A DNA stretch of 64,000 nucleotides from an uncultured Pigmentiphaga sp. (lineage in GTDB: Bacteria > Pseudomonadota > Gammaproteobacteria > Burkholderiales > Burkholderiaceae_B), in assembly GCA_937891425.1 (NCBI GenBank), contig CALAGD010000024.1:62001-126000 (forward strand), in the 5' to 3' direction. A program made the translations under genes and the position numbers. The notes under the pieces were generated by a model. It made no database searches and was not told the origin of the DNA. It saw only the letters and a program-made list of their open reading frames with translations. Position 1 is the stretch's first letter; each line of letters starts with the position of its first letter. Below are positions 9,590 to 18,775 of the stretch, piece after piece.

Positions 9590-10527
9590 GCTCCTAGCTC
9601 CTCAGGCGTCACGAAAGACGTGCCCAGTTTTCCTACCACGATCCCCGCGGCGCGATTGGCCCAGTACATCGCTTCTGTCCAGCCCAGGCCTGCACCCCGC
9701 ATGACCGCCAGCGTGGCCAGAACGGTATCACCTGCACCGGAAACGTCAAATACTTCCTGGGCATGCGCGTCAACGTGGTCGCGGCTGCCTTCACGATACA
9801 GTGTCATCCCCTGCTCGGAACGCGTAACCAGCAGGCCTTCCAGCCCCAGCCTCTCACGCAGGCGCTGCGCGCGCTGCGTCAGATCATCCTCGTCGCGCCA
9901 GCGCCCTACTGCTTCCTGCAGCTCCAGACGATTGGGACTGATGAGTGTCGCCCCATGGTAACGGTCGTAGTCGTCGCCCTTTGGGTCGACCAGCACCGGC
10001 TTGCCCGCGGCACGCACCGCGGCAATCAGCGTGCCTGCTTCTGCCAGTGCACCCTTGGCGTAATCGCTCAGGACCACCACATCGTGCGCACTGATCAAGG
10101 GCAGCACCCGTTCGACCAACTCGTGCGCAGCACTGGCACCGAACCTCTGCTCGAAGTCGACTCGTAGCAGCTGCTGCTGCCGCCCGAGTACGCGCATCTT
10201 CACCACCGTAGGCGCGTCATCATGCACCAGACAGGCTGTGATACCGTACTCGGCCAGCATGTGCTCGATGACCCTGGCGGGCTCATCAGATCCCACCACC
10301 CCCGCTACCGTCACCTGGGCACCGAGGGCAGCCGCATTGCGTGCGACGTTGGCGGCACCGCCCAGTCGATCTTCACAGCGTGACACATGCACGACCGGAA
10401 CCGGCGCTTCCGGTGAGATCCGGTGCACCTCGCCGAACCAGTAGCGATCCAGCATGATGTCGCCCACCACGAGAACGCTGGCCCGAGCAGCGGCAGCAGC
10501 AGGGAAAGTACTGTCAGGAACCTTCAA
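9586..10527 (-). CDS. rfaE1: D-glycero-beta-D-manno-heptose-7-phosphate kinase (RfaE domain I)
   Basis: The product has about 313 residues and phosphorylates heptose-7-phosphate at C1 in the ADP-heptose pathway. It has a PfkB/ribokinase fold. Signature one is VLVVGDIMLDRYWFG at the N-terminus. The catalytic DVSGAGDTVLATLAV is near the C-terminus. No ATG exists before the first signature; the best start is TTG at 10527, inside the last codons of lapB, with GGAAG upstream. This gives 313 residues, the normal size of a kinase-only RfaE. The adenylyltransferase half found in E. coli HldE is absent, so a separate hldC-type gene must lie elsewhere. Confidence 0.9.
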   Translation of the reverse strand: MKVPDSTFPAAAAARASVLVVGDIMLDRYWFGEVHRISPEAPVPVVHVSRCEDRLGGAANVARNAAALGAQVTVAGVVGSDEPARVIEHMLAEYGITACLVHDDAPTVVKMRVLGRQQQLLRVDFEQRFGASAAHELVERVLPLISAHDVVVLSDYAKGALAEAGTLIAAVRAAGKPVLVDPKGDDYDRYHGATLISPNRLELQEAVGRWRDEDDLTQRAQRLRERLGLEGLLVTRSEQGMTLYREGSRDHVDAHAQEVFDVSGAGDTVLATLAVMRGAGLGWTEAMYWANRAAGIVVGKLGTSFVTPEELGA

Positions 10528-11782
10528 TTTCTTCCAACCGTTTTGGCAAATAGGTTTCCCAAGCGTTGCAACCCGGACACTGCCAGTAGAAACGCTTGGC
10601 ACGAAAACCGCAGGATCGGCACGTATAGCGTCCGAGTCGCTGCGCGGGCCGGTTGATGACACTGCGCACCAGGACGGCATCGTCGTCGGCAATCCAGCCC
10701 CGGGGGCCGGCGTCGCCCCCCGGGTCAGACCTCCTTGCTTCTGACCTGTCAGAGCGTTCGAGCTGTGTCTGGAGGAGCCGATCAAGCCCCAGCAGTGAGG
10801 GACGTTGTTGCAGGGCACGGCGCGCAAACTGCCAGGCGGCATCGGGCCCTTCCGCCTGGCCGACGGCGTCGAGCAGGGCGTTGAACAGATCGTGGGACGG
10901 ATGCTGTTCATACACGCTGCGCAACCATCCAAGCACCTCGGCGAGCCTGCCTTCGGCGCGCGCATTATCCAGCAAGGCGGGCGCGGCCATGCCAGCAAAC
11001 TCGGGCCAGAACCGCACGATGGACTCGAGGGCTTCGCGTTCGGTACGCGGGTCGCTTTCCAATGCCGCCAGCCGCGCCCGCAACAGTGCCAGACGTACCG
11101 CTCCGTGGGCGCTGACCTGCCCATCCTGTCCCTTCCGGGTCACGTCGCCCGCCACGTTCATCGCGGCGTCGAGGGCCGTCTGCGCTGCCTCAATGTCGGG
11201 TGGCTCGACACCCAGCGCCGCCGCGGCCTGCTCACAGTAGTAATGCAGCGCCTGGGGAACAGGTTCATCCACGAGGTTTTGCAGCGTCTGCACCGCTGCA
11301 ATGGCCTTGGGCCAGTCGTGTACGGTCTCGTAGATGCGGATGAGCGAACGTAGGGCATCGACCGCATAGCGGGTGCCTTTGAGCCGCTGAAACCCGTCTT
11401 CGGCGCGATCCAGCATGCCCGCCTTCAGATAATCGTGCGCCAGTTCGTGCAACGCCTGCTGCCGCTGCGGCTCGGGCAGATCGCTGCGCTGTATGAGATT
11501 CTGGTGAACGCGAATCGCGCGCTCCAGCTCGCCACGGCGCCGGAACAGGCTGCCCAGGGCGAAATGCAGTTCGATGGTTTCGGGATCGAGCTTGACGACC
11601 TCGATGAAGGCGTCAATGGCGCGGTCGGGTTGTTCGTTGAGCAGAAAGTTGAGCCCCCGAAAATACGAATCGGGCAGCTTGCGCGTTTCTGACAGCATCT
11701 GACGAACGTCAACGCGCGCGGCGATCCAGCCGAGCCCGAAAAGCACCGGCACGAGAATGAGCCACCAGGGGTCGAGTTCCAC
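10514..11782 (-). CDS. lapB: LPS assembly regulator LapB (TPR protein with rubredoxin-type metal site)
   Basis: The product has 422 residues. One N-terminal membrane anchor (ELDPWWLILVPVLFGLGWIAARVD) is followed by tetratricopeptide repeats that run through most of the protein (for example NFLLNEQPDRAIDAFIEVVK). The C-terminal rubredoxin-like zinc/iron site has two CxxC pairs (CRSCGF...CPGCNAW). In enterobacteria LapB (YciM) recruits FtsH to degrade LpxC and so limits LPS synthesis. It sits directly before two LPS heptose genes here. The 3' end overlaps the rfaE1 start by 14 bases. Confidence 0.94.
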   Translation of the reverse strand: MELDPWWLILVPVLFGLGWIAARVDVRQMLSETRKLPDSYFRGLNFLLNEQPDRAIDAFIEVVKLDPETIELHFALGSLFRRRGELERAIRVHQNLIQRSDLPEPQRQQALHELAHDYLKAGMLDRAEDGFQRLKGTRYAVDALRSLIRIYETVHDWPKAIAAVQTLQNLVDEPVPQALHYYCEQAAAALGVEPPDIEAAQTALDAAMNVAGDVTRKGQDGQVSAHGAVRLALLRARLAALESDPRTEREALESIVRFWPEFAGMAAPALLDNARAEGRLAEVLGWLRSVYEQHPSHDLFNALLDAVGQAEGPDAAWQFARRALQQRPSLLGLDRLLQTQLERSDRSEARRSDPGGDAGPRGWIADDDAVLVRSVINRPAQRLGRYTCRSCGFRAKRFYWQCPGCNAWETYLPKRLEEIEGS

Positions 11783-11920
11783 GTGTTATCCGCCTTGAGG
11801 TAAATCTGGCTGTGTCGGCCGCAGGGCCAAGGGGTAAACGGCGATGTGGCATGCTACCTGAGGGGAATGGCCGACCCGGGCCCCAATACTGCCTGCACCC
11901 ATGAGAGGGAAGATGCTTGG

Positions 11921-12229
11921 CTAGGACGCTTCAGGCGTGACGATCTCGGCAGTTTTCGGGGCAGAGTCGCCAGTCTCGGCACGAACGCGCTCCACTTCAC
12001 GCTTGAGCCGGGCGATTTCGCGGCGACGCCGAATGCCCGACGGGATCGTCAATAGCAGGCCCAGTACCGCCCCCAGCACAAAACACGCGAGCATGACGAC
12101 GATCAGGGGCACCTGGGCAACGAAATGCTCGGCGTAGAAGCGCACCGTGACGGGATCAGTATTCTTGAGCGCAAACATCAGCACGGCCACGAAGACCAGC
12201 AGACGTAGTGCCCAGACCAGATAGCGCAT
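11921..12229 (-). CDS. lapA: LapA-domain inner-membrane protein (YciS/DUF1049)
   Basis: The product has 102 residues with two hydrophobic segments (about 5-23 and 40-65). Between them lies NTDPVTVRFY, the conserved LapA/DUF1049 signature. A basic coiled tail follows (RRRREIARLKREVERVRAE). It is the partner of LapB in LPS assembly and in most Alcaligenaceae lies just upstream of it, as here (138 bases). Its function in LpxC turnover is inferred from the enterobacterial homologue. Confidence 0.92.
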   Translation of the reverse strand: MRYLVWALRLLVFVAVLMFALKNTDPVTVRFYAEHFVAQVPLIVVMLACFVLGAVLGLLLTIPSGIRRRREIARLKREVERVRAETGDSAPKTAEIVTPEAS

Positions 12230-12602
12230 GTTGTGCTCCGCTAAAGTCGATTAGGACGAATTGTACGGCCGCACGCGCCTGGTGTGGGCATTCTGCTACG
12301 TGGGCGACGAACAGGGCGAGCGTGATACGGCTGAACAGGTCCGGCGATGCAAGTCGTTGCCCGCGTACCTGGCTGCCCGCTCGCCCTTGCGTGCGAATGT
12401 ACGACGGACGATGCGGCAAAGGGTCATATGCCGTTACCCGCGGCGAAGAATATGCTTCTCGCGTCAGGACCGCATTACAGGGAAACGTGCCTGAGACCCT
12501 ACTGTGCAAGGACAGAGGATTGTAGGCGGATGATGTAGGCACATTTACCGCTGCTTGCCGCGGCTGGCCGTGCCACACGAGATCGAAAGCGGGCCGGAAC
12601 GT
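12230..12602. other. Intergenic stretch between lapA and ihfB, no gene seen
   Basis: This holds 373 bases without a convincing reading frame; the frames that exist are Arg/Pro-rich and lack ribosome sites. A possible -10 for lapA (TACAAT on the minus strand, 12260-12265) lies only about 30 bases before its start codon, without a clear -35. No terminator hairpin with a T tract was seen after ihfB. Confidence 0.5.
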
Positions 12603-12603
12603 A

Positions 12604-12903
12604 TCAGGCGGTGCCAGACTTCACGTTGGCATCGACCTGTTCGCGCAACTGCTTGCCCGGCTTGAAATGCGGTACCCGTTTGGAGGGCACGTATACCTGC
12701 TGGCCGGACTTTGGATTGCGTCCGATACGCGAAGGACGATTGGAAAGAGAAAAACTGCCAAAGCCCCGGATCTCGATGCGCTGTCCCTCGGACAGAGCCT
12801 GGGCCATTGCATCGAGAATCGTCTTGACCGCAAGATCGGTATCACGCATTGGCAATTGCGGAAAGCGTGCGGCCAGTCGTGCGATCAGTTCTGACTTGGT
12901 CAC
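12604..12903 (-). CDS. ihfB: Integration host factor beta subunit
   Basis: The product has 99 residues. The start is GTG at 12903, chosen because it yields the family N-terminus MTKSELIARLA; the frame continues upstream into unrelated sequence. The DNA-binding arm RIEIRGFGSFSLSNRPSRIGRNPKSG is complete, including the Pro that intercalates in bent DNA. It forms a heterodimer with IhfA in nucleoid structure and regulation. It lies 25 bases after rpsA, the usual proteobacterial arrangement, so it is probably co-transcribed. A non-ATG start and a weak ribosome site may keep expression low relative to rpsA. Confidence 0.95.
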   Translation of the reverse strand: MTKSELIARLAARFPQLPMRDTDLAVKTILDAMAQALSEGQRIEIRGFGSFSLSNRPSRIGRNPKSGQQVYVPSKRVPHFKPGKQLREQVDANVKSGTA

Positions 12904-12928
12904 GGGGCTATCAGGAAATATGCGATGC

Positions 12929-14656
12929 TCAGTTGTCGCTATCGCGCTCTTCCAGCTTCGCCTTGAGCAGGGCACCCAGGTTCGTCGTGCCCGACGAAGC
13001 GCTGGCATCCGACATGCGCTGCAAGGCGGAAGCCGTCTCGGCGTTCTCCTTGGCCTTGATCGACAGCTGGATCGTACGCGACTTGCGATCGACGTTCACG
13101 ATCATGGCCTCTACGGTATCGCCGACGTTGAGCACGGTCGTGGCATCTTCGACACGCCCAGTGGAGATCTCGGAGGCGCGCAGATAGCCGTCGACATCGA
13201 CCGACAGCGAGATCACGGCACCCTTGGGCTCGACCGACTTGACGGTACCCTGAACCACGGCACCCTTGTCGTAGGTGGCCACGTAGTTCGTGAACGGATC
13301 GCCTTCAAGCTGCTTGATGCCCAGGGAGATGCGCTCTTTCTCGGTGTCGATGGCCAGCACCATGGCTTCGACCTCGTCACCCTTCTTGAAGTGACGCACG
13401 GCTTCTTCGCCCGGTTCCGTCCAGGAGAGGTCGGACAGGTGAACCAGCCCGTCGATGCCTCCCGGCAGACCAACGAACACGCCGAAGTCGGTAATCGACT
13501 TGATCGCCCCCTTGACGCGGTCGCCACGCTTGTAGCTGGCGGCAAACTCTTCCCACGGATTCGGGCGGCACTGCTTCATGCCGAGCGAGATGCGGCGACG
13601 CTCCTCGTCGATCTCGAGGACCATGACCTCGACTTCTTCGCCCAGGGTGACCACCTTGCGCGGATCGACGTTCTTGTTGGTCCAATCCATTTCGGATACG
13701 TGGACCAGCCCCTCGATGCCGTCTTCAATCTCGACGAACGCACCGTAGTCGGTGAGGTTGGTGACCTTGCCGAACAGACGGGTACCCTGGGGATAACGGC
13801 GCGCCAGACCGATCCAGGGATCTTCGCCCAGCTGCTTGACACCCAGCGAGACGCGATTCTTTTCCTGGTCGAACTTGAGGACCTTCGCTTCGATCTCCTG
13901 ACCGACCTGCAGCACTTCGGAGGGGTGACGCACACGCCGCCATGCCATGTCGGTGATATGCAGCAGACCATCGATGCCGCCGAGGTCGATGAACGCACCG
14001 TAGTCGGTGATGTTCTTGACCACGCCCTTGACGATCGCTCCTTCATGCAGCGACTCGAGCAGCTTCTCGCGCTCCTCGCCCATGTTTTCTTCGAGCACTG
14101 CGCGACGCGACAGCACGACGTTGTTGCGCTTCCGATCGAGCTTGATGACCTTGAACTCGTGCGTCTTGCCCTCGTACGGGGTGGTGTCCTTGACGGGACG
14201 CAGATCGACCAGCGAACCCGGCAGGAAGGCACGGATGCCGTTGGTCATGACCGTGAGACCACCCTTCACCTTGCCGGTGATGGTGCCGGTGATGATTTCA
14301 CCCGACTCGAGAGCACGTTCAAGCTGCAGCCACGCGGCCAGGCGCTTGGCGCGGTCGCGCGAAAGAACCGTGTCGCCGTATCCGTTCTCGATCGTATCGA
14401 TGGCGACCGAGACGAAATCGCCCTCTTCGACCTCGAGCTCGCCCTGGTCGTTGAGGAACTCTTCGATAGGAATCAGCGCTTCGGACTTCAGACCGGCATT
14501 GACTACGACGTAGTTGTGGTCAATGCGCACGACTTCGGCGCTAATGACCTCGCCAGCCTTCATCTGCTGGTTTTTGATGCTTTCTTCGAATAGCGCGGCA
14601 AAGCTCTCAGTGCCGCCGTTTTGCTCTTGCTGGTTTTGCGTAGGAACCGAAGACAT
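12929..14656 (-). CDS. rpsA: 30S ribosomal protein S1
   Basis: The product has about 575 residues with six S1/OB-fold RNA-binding repeats (for example GKVTNLTDYGAFVEIEDGIE and GAIKSITDFGVFVGLPGGID). It carries mRNA to the 30S subunit and is essential in Gram-negative bacteria. The ATG at 14656 (MSSVPTQNQQEQ) is preferred because other Burkholderiales S1 proteins begin MSSV. An in-frame ATG at 14677 would add seven residues, and neither has a strong Shine-Dalgarno, as is usual for rpsA. It lies downstream of cmk and 25 bases before ihfB. Confidence 0.95.
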   Translation of the reverse strand: MSSVPTQNQQEQNGGTESFAALFEESIKNQQMKAGEVISAEVVRIDHNYVVVNAGLKSEALIPIEEFLNDQGELEVEEGDFVSVAIDTIENGYGDTVLSRDRAKRLAAWLQLERALESGEIITGTITGKVKGGLTVMTNGIRAFLPGSLVDLRPVKDTTPYEGKTHEFKVIKLDRKRNNVVLSRRAVLEENMGEEREKLLESLHEGAIVKGVVKNITDYGAFIDLGGIDGLLHITDMAWRRVRHPSEVLQVGQEIEAKVLKFDQEKNRVSLGVKQLGEDPWIGLARRYPQGTRLFGKVTNLTDYGAFVEIEDGIEGLVHVSEMDWTNKNVDPRKVVTLGEEVEVMVLEIDEERRRISLGMKQCRPNPWEEFAASYKRGDRVKGAIKSITDFGVFVGLPGGIDGLVHLSDLSWTEPGEEAVRHFKKGDEVEAMVLAIDTEKERISLGIKQLEGDPFTNYVATYDKGAVVQGTVKSVEPKGAVISLSVDVDGYLRASEISTGRVEDATTVLNVGDTVEAMIVNVDRKSRTIQLSIKAKENAETASALQRMSDASASSGTTNLGALLKAKLEERDSDN

Positions 14657-14938
14657 TAAGGATGAATCCAAGGCCATGGTGGCCAGTTGCACACCGTTGC
14701 GACCCATTCGCAACAGTGGAGTTGAAAAAATCGGGGGAACCCGACACGACCTGTTACAAAAATAACCCAACTACATTACAGCCAAGCCCGCCGCCTGCGT
14801 GGCTGGTCTCGCCCCGCCTGCCAGCCCGAAACCGGACAGGCGCAGCAAGATGCAGACCGAAACGACTCCGGCTTCAGGTGCGAATACTGCTTTCAGACAC
14901 CCGCAAACCGCAGCAAGCACATACGCCAAATGCGCCAG

Positions 14939-15649
14939 TTACGACGAACGACCGAACCAGGCAAGGATTTGCCCGACGGTTTCATCGATACTTAGCGCAG
15001 AGTTGTCGAGGATGCGTGCATCCGACGCAGGTACTAGCGGTGCTGCTGCACGATTGCGATCGCGCATGTCGCGCTCTTGCAATTCGCGCTGCAGGTCTTT
15101 GAGCGTAGCAGAAATACCCCGCGAACGCAACTGCTGGTAGCGTCGCTTGGCACGGGTTTCAACGCTTGCATCGAGAAAGACTTTGAGCCTTGCATCAGGG
15201 AACACCACCGTACCCATGTCGCGGCCATCGGCCACGAGCCCGGGGAAACGGCGGAAAGCGCGCTGCCGTTCCAGCAGAGCTGCGCGCAGTTCCGGGTAGG
15301 CGGCGATGCGCGACGCCAGCGAGCCGACCTCTTCGCGCCGGATGGCCTCGGTGACGTCTTCTCCTTCGAGCCAGATGCTTCCGTCATGGCGAAACTCCAC
15401 GTCGAGGCTGCGCGCGAGATCGGCAACGCACCCGACATCGTCGGCAGCGACATTGCGCCGCATGCAAGCCAGTGCCGCCAGACGATACAGGGCCCCGCTG
15501 TCGAGCGTGTGCCAGCCCAACGCCTGTGCCACCCGGGTACTCACCGTCCCCTTGCCCGACGCGGTCGGGCCGTCAATCGTGATGACGGGCGGGAGCGCAT
15601 CCGGCGCTACCCCCGTGGCCCCCCCATGCAAATCCTGTCCATTGTCCAT
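14939..15649 (-). CDS. cmk: Cytidylate kinase
   Basis: The product has 236 residues and phosphorylates CMP and dCMP with ATP. The P-loop is in ITIDGPTASGKGTVS. The CMP-binding insert and lid (RDMGTVVFPDARLKVFLDAS) and the conserved DxxR-x-R region near the C-terminus are present. The ATG at 15649 has AGGA eight bases upstream; an alternative ATG at 15664 has no proper spacing. It follows aroA after 69 bases on the same strand, the classical aroA-cmk-rpsA order. Confidence 0.94.
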   Translation of the reverse strand: MDNGQDLHGGATGVAPDALPPVITIDGPTASGKGTVSTRVAQALGWHTLDSGALYRLAALACMRRNVAADDVGCVADLARSLDVEFRHDGSIWLEGEDVTEAIRREEVGSLASRIAAYPELRAALLERQRAFRRFPGLVADGRDMGTVVFPDARLKVFLDASVETRAKRRYQQLRSRGISATLKDLQRELQERDMRDRNRAAAPLVPASDARILDNSALSIDETVGQILAWFGRSS

Positions 15650-15718
15650 GTCTTTCCTGCTCATGCCTCGTGACCCCGTTTGCTGCCAGGCGCATGCCCT
15701 GCGTTCGAACGCCAACAC

Positions 15719-17080
15719 CTACGCGACCAGCTCGCCATATACATCGAAATAATCGGGGAAGGTCTTGCTGACACAGTCCGGATCGAGAAGGGTGACCTGC
15801 GTGGGGCCGAATGCGGCCAACGAGAAACACATGGCCATCCGGTGGTCGTCCCAGGTGCCAATCTCGGCGCTTTGGGCCCAGCCATCGGCCAGATGTGGGG
15901 GAGTGATCCGCAGCCAGTCCGGTCCCGCCTCGACCCGTGCACCGAGCTTGCTCAGCTCCACCTGCATGGCGTGAATGCGGTCGGTTTCTTTCACGCGCCA
16001 GCTGCCGATATTGCGCAGCCGGCACGGTGCATCCGCGTACAACGCCAGGACGGCAGCGGTCATTGCCGCATCCGGAATCAGGTTGAAATCGGCGTCGAAG
16101 GCTCGGAGGCGGGCACCGTCAGCCACACGCACCCCGGAGGTTTCGATCCAGTCTTCCCCCCAGGAAACATGCGCCCCCATCGCCTCCAGCGTGTGCGCGA
16201 AGGTGACATCGCCCTGGATGCTTTGCGCGCCGACCCCGGTAACACGCACCGGGCCACCACCGATGGCGCCCAGTGCCATGAAGTACGAGGCGGACGAAGC
16301 ATCTCCTTCCACCGCGAACCGTCCCGGTGAACGGTACCGGGAATTGGCCGGAATCACGAAGCGATTGCCGTCGACGCGCTCCACACGCACGCCGAAGCGT
16401 TCCATCAGGTTCAGCGTGATCTCGATGTACGGCCGGGATATGAGCTCGCCCACGACCTCCACCACCATCTCCCGCCGCATCGTCGCTGTGGCTAGCGGTG
16501 CCGCCAGCAGCAGAGCGGAGAGGAACTGGCTGGATACTGATCCGTTAACCCGAATCGGCTCGCCGAGCTGCAACGCAAACGCCGGCAGGATGTTGAGGGG
16601 CGGATAGCCTGTCTTGCCGAGATAGTTGATGCGGCACCCCATGGAGCGCAACGCGTCGACCAGGTCGCCTATGGGACGCTCGTACATGCGCGGCACACCT
16701 TCCAGGGTAAACCGCCCGCCCATCACCGCAAGCACCGCGGTGAGCGGCCGAAAGGCGGTCCCAGCATTGCCCAGGAACAGCGATGCGGCAAGATTGGGAA
16801 ACGGAACCTGCCCCTCGATGCGCACGCTGTGACGGTTCTCGTCGACGGTCTGCACGCTGATGCCCAGCGTACGCAGTGCATCGAGCATCACCCGGGTGTC
16901 GTCGGAGTCGAGAACCCGCTCGATCAGCGTAGACCCTTCGGTCAATGCTGCCAGCAGCAGCACCCGGTTGGAAATACTCTTGGAGCCCGGCATGGGCACC
17001 GACCCGAACGCCCGGCGCGCCGGGCGCAACCGAAGGGAAGTACGGCGTGAGGCAACAGAAGTGGCTGAAGCATTCATCAT
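15719..17080 (-). CDS. aroA: 3-phosphoshikimate 1-carboxyvinyltransferase (EPSP synthase)
   Basis: The product has 453 residues and joins phosphoenolpyruvate to shikimate-3-phosphate in the shikimate pathway. The motifs PMPGSKSISNRVLLLAAL, LFLGNAGTAFRPL and DDHRMAM are intact. The glyphosate-site Gly in GNAGTAFRPL is the sensitive (class I) form. The start has two adjacent ATG codons (17080 and 17077) without an obvious ribosome site. In Bordetella, tyrA/pheA-type genes precede aroA. Here the upstream neighbour is a divergent ChaC-like gene, so the aromatic supraoperon is broken at this point. Confidence 0.95.
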   Translation of the reverse strand: MMNASATSVASRRTSLRLRPARRAFGSVPMPGSKSISNRVLLLAALTEGSTLIERVLDSDDTRVMLDALRTLGISVQTVDENRHSVRIEGQVPFPNLAASLFLGNAGTAFRPLTAVLAVMGGRFTLEGVPRMYERPIGDLVDALRSMGCRINYLGKTGYPPLNILPAFALQLGEPIRVNGSVSSQFLSALLLAAPLATATMRREMVVEVVGELISRPYIEITLNLMERFGVRVERVDGNRFVIPANSRYRSPGRFAVEGDASSASYFMALGAIGGGPVRVTGVGAQSIQGDVTFAHTLEAMGAHVSWGEDWIETSGVRVADGARLRAFDADFNLIPDAAMTAAVLALYADAPCRLRNIGSWRVKETDRIHAMQVELSKLGARVEAGPDWLRITPPHLADGWAQSAEIGTWDDHRMAMCFSLAAFGPTQVTLLDPDCVSKTFPDYFDVYGELVA

Positions 17081-17362
17081 CGAGGGAAACAGGATAGGCG
17101 CAGGAGAATTCGGACCAACAATGGGGAATTAGAACAAAATCCAACAAGGCGTGCAGTTCAGGCGCCGTGGTTCCGGCTGCGGCGTGCCGTCTCGGCCGAC
17201 TTTCGGTATGCTTCATGTTTAAACGGGTGTTGAAGCACGCTACCCGCCGCCTGCCGATATTACAGGGGCCTCGCCCGCATATGGTCGGCGCGGCCGCTCG
17301 CTCGCCTCCTGCGCCCGGTTGGCTACTTACGGTTTCACCCAGTTCGCGAATCAGCAGTCATC

Positions 17363-18034
17363 ATGCGATCGGATTCCGAGTCGAATCCCCAGCCCAGCCC
17401 TGCACCCCTCAGGCCCACCTCGTTCCGTCTGCTCAGCCCCGCCGAACGCGAAGCTTCCATGCATTCCACCCTGAGCTCGGGGTGGAACGGGCGCGATGAC
17501 ATCTGGATCTTCGGCTACGGCTCGCTCATCTGGCGTCCGGAATTTCCGCACAGCCAGCGTATTCTTGGCACGATACGAGGGTACCATCGTTCCCTGTGTC
17601 TATGGTCGCGGGTCAATCGCGGTACCCCCGAAGTGCCCGGGCTGGTGTTCGCCCTTGATAGGGGCGGTTCGTGCCGCGGCATGGTGTTTCGCCTCCCCGC
17701 CGAAGAGGTTCCGGTTATTTTCCCTGCCCTCTGGGAACGTGAAATGCCCTCCGGCGCCTACCTGCCGCGCTGGCTGCCTTGCGCAACCGAGCAGGGAACG
17801 GTGAAGGCACTCGCCTTCGTCATGAACCGCGCCAACTCCGGCTATGCCGGACGCCTTCCCATAGCGGAAATCATTAGAGCCGTGCGCAACGGCGTGGGGC
17901 GTTACGGGCACTGTGCCGACTACGTTCTGGAAACCGCCCGCGCGTTACGCGAGCACGGCATCACCGACCGTCGCCTTGAAGAGCTCGTCCGCGAACTCGA
18001 ATCTACTCACCCTGCCAACGAGATCGATCCATGA
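17363..18034 (+). CDS. ChaC-like gamma-glutamylcyclotransferase
   Basis: The product has 223 residues and probably cleaves glutathione or gamma-glutamyl peptides to 5-oxoproline. The substrate-binding loop FGYGSLIWRPEF and the catalytic Glu region WEREMPSGAYLPRW match the ChaC branch. The C-terminal helix region is complete. A disordered N-terminus of about 45 residues (Ser/Pro-rich) precedes the core; a later in-frame Met (MHSTLSS) would shorten it by 32 residues. The stop overlaps the pdxH start (ATGATG), so the two are co-translated. Confidence 0.9.
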   Translation: MRSDSESNPQPSPAPLRPTSFRLLSPAEREASMHSTLSSGWNGRDDIWIFGYGSLIWRPEFPHSQRILGTIRGYHRSLCLWSRVNRGTPEVPGLVFALDRGGSCRGMVFRLPAEEVPVIFPALWEREMPSGAYLPRWLPCATEQGTVKALAFVMNRANSGYAGRLPIAEIIRAVRNGVGRYGHCADYVLETARALREHGITDRRLEELVRELESTHPANEIDP

Positions 18035-18663
18035 TGTTCTCCAACACGCCCAAGCAGTACGGCCGTGCGATGCTCCTGGAATCGGAGGTCGCCGCATCGC
18101 CCTTCGATCAGTTCCGTGTCTGGTTTGACGAAGCAACCAGATCAGACGAGGCCGAACCTACCGCCATGACCCTGGCCACGGTCGACCAGGACGGCCAGCC
18201 AAGCGCCCGCATCGTCCTGCTCAAGGGCATGGACGACAACGGATTCGTCTTCTTCACGAACTACCTGTCGCGCAAGGGCAAGGACCTTGCCGCACACCCC
18301 AAGGCCGCCTTGCTGTTCTTCTGGCCCAGACTGGAACGCCAGGTACGTATCGAAGGACGGGTCGAACGCCTGCCCGAAGCCGAGTCGGACACCTACTACG
18401 CCAGCCGCCCGGTGAGTTCGCGAATCGGCGCCTGGGCCTCCGAGCAGAGCAACGAGATCGCGTCGCGCGAGGTGCTGGAACAGCGTCTGGCCGAATTTGA
18501 ACGGAAGTTCGGCGACAATCCGCCTCGTCCGCCGCACTGGGGCGGCCTGCGCCTGGTTCCCAGCGCGTTCGAGTTCTGGCAGGGGCGCCCGTCGCGGCTG
18601 CACGACCGCATCGTCTACCTGCCCGCCGAAAAAGGCTGGCGCATTGCCCGACTCGCTCCCTGA
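18031..18663 (+). CDS. pdxH: Pyridoxamine/pyridoxine 5'-phosphate oxidase
   Basis: The product has 210 residues. It is an FMN-dependent homodimer that oxidises PNP/PMP to PLP. FMN-binding segments ARIVLLKGMDDNGFVFFTNY and RKGKDLAAHPKAALLFFW and the C-terminal signature FEFWQGRPSRLHDR...W are all present. The two overlapping Met codons at the start coincide with the chaC stop. It supplies PLP; cysM in this window is a PLP enzyme, but there is no direct linkage. Confidence 0.95.
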   Translation: MMFSNTPKQYGRAMLLESEVAASPFDQFRVWFDEATRSDEAEPTAMTLATVDQDGQPSARIVLLKGMDDNGFVFFTNYLSRKGKDLAAHPKAALLFFWPRLERQVRIEGRVERLPEAESDTYYASRPVSSRIGAWASEQSNEIASREVLEQRLAEFERKFGDNPPRPPHWGGLRLVPSAFEFWQGRPSRLHDRIVYLPAEKGWRIARLAP

Positions 18664-18775
18664 CCGGACCAATACGCATGCACGCTACAGCCGGCGTCCA
18701 ACCCGGACTGCTCATCGCAGGCTGGGTACTCCACTGAACCGTACAACCGACCACCCAGCGTTCATAGTGAATTCC

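Noticed and set aside
12611..14593. A 660-codon plus-strand frame opposite rpsA and ihfB
   Set aside because: It mirrors the S1 repeats in antisense, which produces periodic sequence but no known domain, and has no ribosome site.
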